A stretch of DNA of 8,862 nucleotides from Chthonomonadaceae bacterium (GTDB lineage: Bacteria > Armatimonadota > Chthonomonadetes > Chthonomonadales > Chthonomonadaceae). This document shows, one piece after another, positions 7,003 to 8,862 of this stretch (positions are counted from its first letter, which is position 1; each line of letters opens with the position of its first letter). The stretch spans positions 1-8,862 of the forward strand of contig JACMPS010000015.1 of the NCBI GenBank assembly GCA_014377395.1, in the 5' to 3' direction. The translations under genes were made by a program, and so were the position numbers. The notes under the pieces were generated by a model, which did not search any database, was not told where the DNA came from, and saw only the letters and a program-made list of their open reading frames with translations.

Positions 7003-8021
7003 ACATTCTGATTACAGGCGGAGCGGGTTTTATTGGTTCTCATCTTGCGGATGCAATTCTGGAGCGCGGAGATGAAGTTTACGTCATTGACGATCTGACA
7101 ACGGGTTCCACCGAAAATATCGCTCACCTTCGCAAGCACCCACGCTTTCATTTCATCCATGACACAATGCTCAACGAGTCGGTGCTGAATGAACTCGTCA
7201 ATAAATGCGATCACATTTATCATCTGGCGGCAGTCGTTGGAGTGAAACTAGTGGTGGATAGCCCTGTACGTACCCTTGAGACAAACCTGAGATGCAGTGA
7301 ACTCGTGTTTAAGTTGGCGCATCAAATGGGCAAAAAAGTTTTTCTCGCCTCCACCTCCGAGGTTTACGGACGACATTACGAAAACAAGCCCCTCAAGGAA
7401 ACCGACGAACGCATTTACGGACCGACAACGGTAGGACGTTGGAGTTATGCGGGAGCCAAAGCCATTGACGAGTTTCTTGCCCTCGCTTATTATCGTGAGC
7501 GTGGATTGCAAGTCGTGGTGGGACGATTTTTCAACACGGTTGGACCCCGGCAAACCGGGCAGTGGGGCATGGTGATTCCGCGCTTCGTGAAGTCCTCCCT
7601 CTCCAACGAACCGATTATGGTTTATGGAACGGGCGAGCAGTCGCGTTCTTTTACTTATGTGGGTGACGCGGTCTGGGCGATGATGAATCTAATGGATTGT
7701 GAAACCGCCGTTGGTGAGGTATTTAATGTCGGCAATGGAGAAGAAGTGACGATCAATACGCTTGCCTCACGCATCAAGGAATTAACGGGTTCACGCTCTG
7801 AGATTCGTCATGTCTCCTACGAAAGTGTTTACGGGCAGGGCTTCGAGGACATGGAATTTCGGACGCCGGACATTACAAAGATCAATCAATATGTGGGATA
7901 CCGCCCAACGGTTAATCTCGAAGGCATCTTAAAACGAGTTATTTTCTTTTATGAGGAGCGTGGCGCACACGCGGTCGTCAGTGATAATAGTCAGTCTCCC
8001 CTGAGAGTGGTGTCGAAATGA
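6999..8021 (+). CDS. NAD-dependent epimerase/dehydratase (extended SDR)
   Basis: Extended SDR of 340 residues that would modify a nucleotide sugar with bound NAD. The NAD loop is TGGAGFIGSH (6-15), followed by DDLTTGS (31-37), YHLAAVVGV (74-82), STSEVYG (118-124), the catalytic YAGAK with Y150 and K154 (RWSYAGAK, 147-154), RFFNTVGPRQ (176-185) and QSRSFTYVGD (214-223). The RWSYAGAK plus NTVGPRQTG pattern belongs to a branch near UDP-glucuronate decarboxylases and UDP-glucose 4-epimerases, often labelled GDP-mannose 4,6-dehydratase in databases. Which reaction it performs (4-epimerisation, decarboxylation to UDP-xylose, or dehydration) cannot be decided here. Residues 321-340 after the last helix are a polar tail (from RGAHAVV to VVSK). 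It overlaps both neighbours by ATGA and so is locked into the same transcript. It differs clearly from the first SDR in this window and is not a recent duplicate. Confidence 0.88.
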   Translation: MNILITGGAGFIGSHLADAILERGDEVYVIDDLTTGSTENIAHLRKHPRFHFIHDTMLNESVLNELVNKCDHIYHLAAVVGVKLVVDSPVRTLETNLRCSELVFKLAHQMGKKVFLASTSEVYGRHYENKPLKETDERIYGPTTVGRWSYAGAKAIDEFLALAYYRERGLQVVVGRFFNTVGPRQTGQWGMVIPRFVKSSLSNEPIMVYGTGEQSRSFTYVGDAVWAMMNLMDCETAVGEVFNVGNGEEVTINTLASRIKELTGSRSEIRHVSYESVYGQGFEDMEFRTPDITKINQYVGYRPTVNLEGILKRVIFFYEERGAHAVVSDNSQSPLRVVSK

Positions 8022-8862
8022 ATTTGTTGACTTCAGGAGAGTGGTTATCTCTAGGGGTCGCGTTTCCCTTATCTTTGATTTTGACGCGAACCCTGATCTT
8101 TCTGGCGCAGAAACAGGGCTGGGTTGCTAAACCAAAGGCGGATCGCTGGCACCAGAAGCCGACGGCTCTTTATGGTGGGGTTGCGATTGTCCTCACCTTT
8201 TTGCTGACGAGTCTTACGTTTATGCCACGCATGATCTCGCAGGAACGTTTCGATCTTATCGGACTATTAATCGGCGGACTGGCGATCTTTGGGGTGGGAT
8301 TGCGTGACGACATCAAGCCGCTCAATCCCTTTGTCAAAATGGTCGGGCAATCCATGGCGTTGACCCCCTACCTCGTCGGCATGGTCTTGACGCACAAAGC
8401 CCCACTCTATGTGTTTTCGTTGCCGCTAATCGTGTTCTGGACGCTTGCCTTAATGAACTCGCTGAATATGCTCGACAACATGGACGGCTTATCTGCAGGA
8501 GTGAGTGCGATTTTCGCGGGACTGATCGCTTTCTATGGCTTTGAGATGGGGTCTCCGTTTGTGGCGGGGTTGGGGCTTTTGCTGGCATTGAGTTGTCTGG
8601 GTTTCCTCGTCTTCAATCTTCCGGTAAAGGGGAGCGCGAAAATTTTCATGGGGGATTGTGGGAGTATGTTTCTCGGAATTCTGGCGGCGGGTCTCACCGT
8701 TTCCGGCATTTCCGTGACGACGCCGCACCTGATGAACAAAGTTCTGGTTCCGATTTTGTTGCTCGCCGTGCCTCTTTTCGACACGGCCCTCGTCGTGATT
8801 ATCCGCAAGCGGGAGGGGCGTTCCGTTTCTCAGGGGGGGCGTGATCACAGTTCTCACCGCCT
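8018..8862 (+). CDS. Polyprenyl-phosphate sugar-1-phosphate transferase, WecA/TagO/MraY type (partial, 3' end missing)
   Basis: Integral membrane enzyme that transfers a sugar-1-phosphate, typically GlcNAc-1-P, from UDP-sugar to undecaprenyl phosphate and so starts lipid-linked glycan synthesis on the cytoplasmic side. 281 codons are present and the frame runs off the right edge. Visible family marks are DRWHQKPTALYGGVAI (42-57), the first aspartate pair in GLRDDIKPL (94-102, D97 and D98), the catalytic NMLDNMDG (150-157), FMGDCGSMFLG (210-220), FDT (254-256) and GGRDHSSHR (273-281), the last being the histidine motif. The two remaining bases, CT, force Leu next, giving the expected HRL. Hydrophobic segments around 9-30, 50-69, 80-95, 110-145, 160-200, 215-235 and 240-262 fit the family's many-helix fold. 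The start ATG overlaps the previous stop as ATGA; the region before it (8003-8010) has only a weak Shine-Dalgarno. WecA-like enzymes run about 320-380 residues, so most of the catalytic core is here. Confidence 0.92.
   Translation, partial: MNLLTSGEWLSLGVAFPLSLILTRTLIFLAQKQGWVAKPKADRWHQKPTALYGGVAIVLTFLLTSLTFMPRMISQERFDLIGLLIGGLAIFGVGLRDDIKPLNPFVKMVGQSMALTPYLVGMVLTHKAPLYVFSLPLIVFWTLALMNSLNMLDNMDGLSAGVSAIFAGLIAFYGFEMGSPFVAGLGLLLALSCLGFLVFNLPVKGSAKIFMGDCGSMFLGILAAGLTVSGISVTTPHLMNKVLVPILLLAVPLFDTALVVIIRKREGRSVSQGGRDHSSHR

Noticed and set aside
1..8862. Mobile element, CRISPR array, tRNA or defence system
   Set aside because: No transposase or integrase, no spaced repeats, no cloverleaf and no defence domain is visible. 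Every large frame on the + strand is a surface-glycan gene.

Overview
The window is one stretch of a cell-surface polysaccharide biosynthesis locus. Six complete genes and one gene cut by the right edge all lie on the + strand. In order they are: a GT4 glycosyltransferase (130-1257), a glutamine-dependent asparagine synthetase-like amidotransferase (1298-3331), a nucleotide-sugar 6-dehydrogenase (3377-4657), a UDP-glucuronate 4-epimerase-like SDR (4735-5745), a second GT4 glycosyltransferase of the PglA/CapM type (5863-7002), a second NAD-dependent epimerase/dehydratase SDR (6999-8021), and the start of a WecA/MraY-type polyprenyl-phosphate sugar-1-phosphate transferase (8018 to beyond 8862). 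I see no RNA gene, mobile element, CRISPR array or credible antisense gene.

The layout looks like one operon. The last three genes are joined by 4-base ATGA overlaps at 6999-7002 and 8018-8021. The earlier gaps are short: 40, 45, 77 and 117 bases. The 77- and 117-base gaps are the only places with room for internal control. The first holds two small hairpins. The second is covered by an open frame that ends with its own ATGA overlap on the next gene.

The genes fit together as a pathway. The dehydrogenase would oxidise C6 of a UDP-hexose (glucose or an N-acetylhexosamine) to the uronic acid. The first SDR would invert C4 of that uronate. The second SDR would make a further UDP-sugar. The AsnB-like enzyme could supply amide nitrogen, either as free asparagine or, as in some O-antigen and exosortase-linked clusters, as an amide on a uronic acid. 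The membrane transferase would load the first sugar phosphate onto undecaprenyl phosphate, and the two GT4 enzymes would extend the lipid-linked glycan on the cytoplasmic side. Export and polymerisation genes are not in the window.

The organism is a bacterium of middling GC content by eye. The GGRDHSSHR motif near the end of the last protein fits the TagO/WecA-like enzymes of non-proteobacterial phyla such as Armatimonadota or Chloroflexota, but nothing here fixes the phylum. This is mostly recognisable gene content. The points worth a second look are the uronamide hypothesis, an inverted repeat bracketing the asnB start, and the open frame in the 117-base gap. I do not see a clearly undescribed system.
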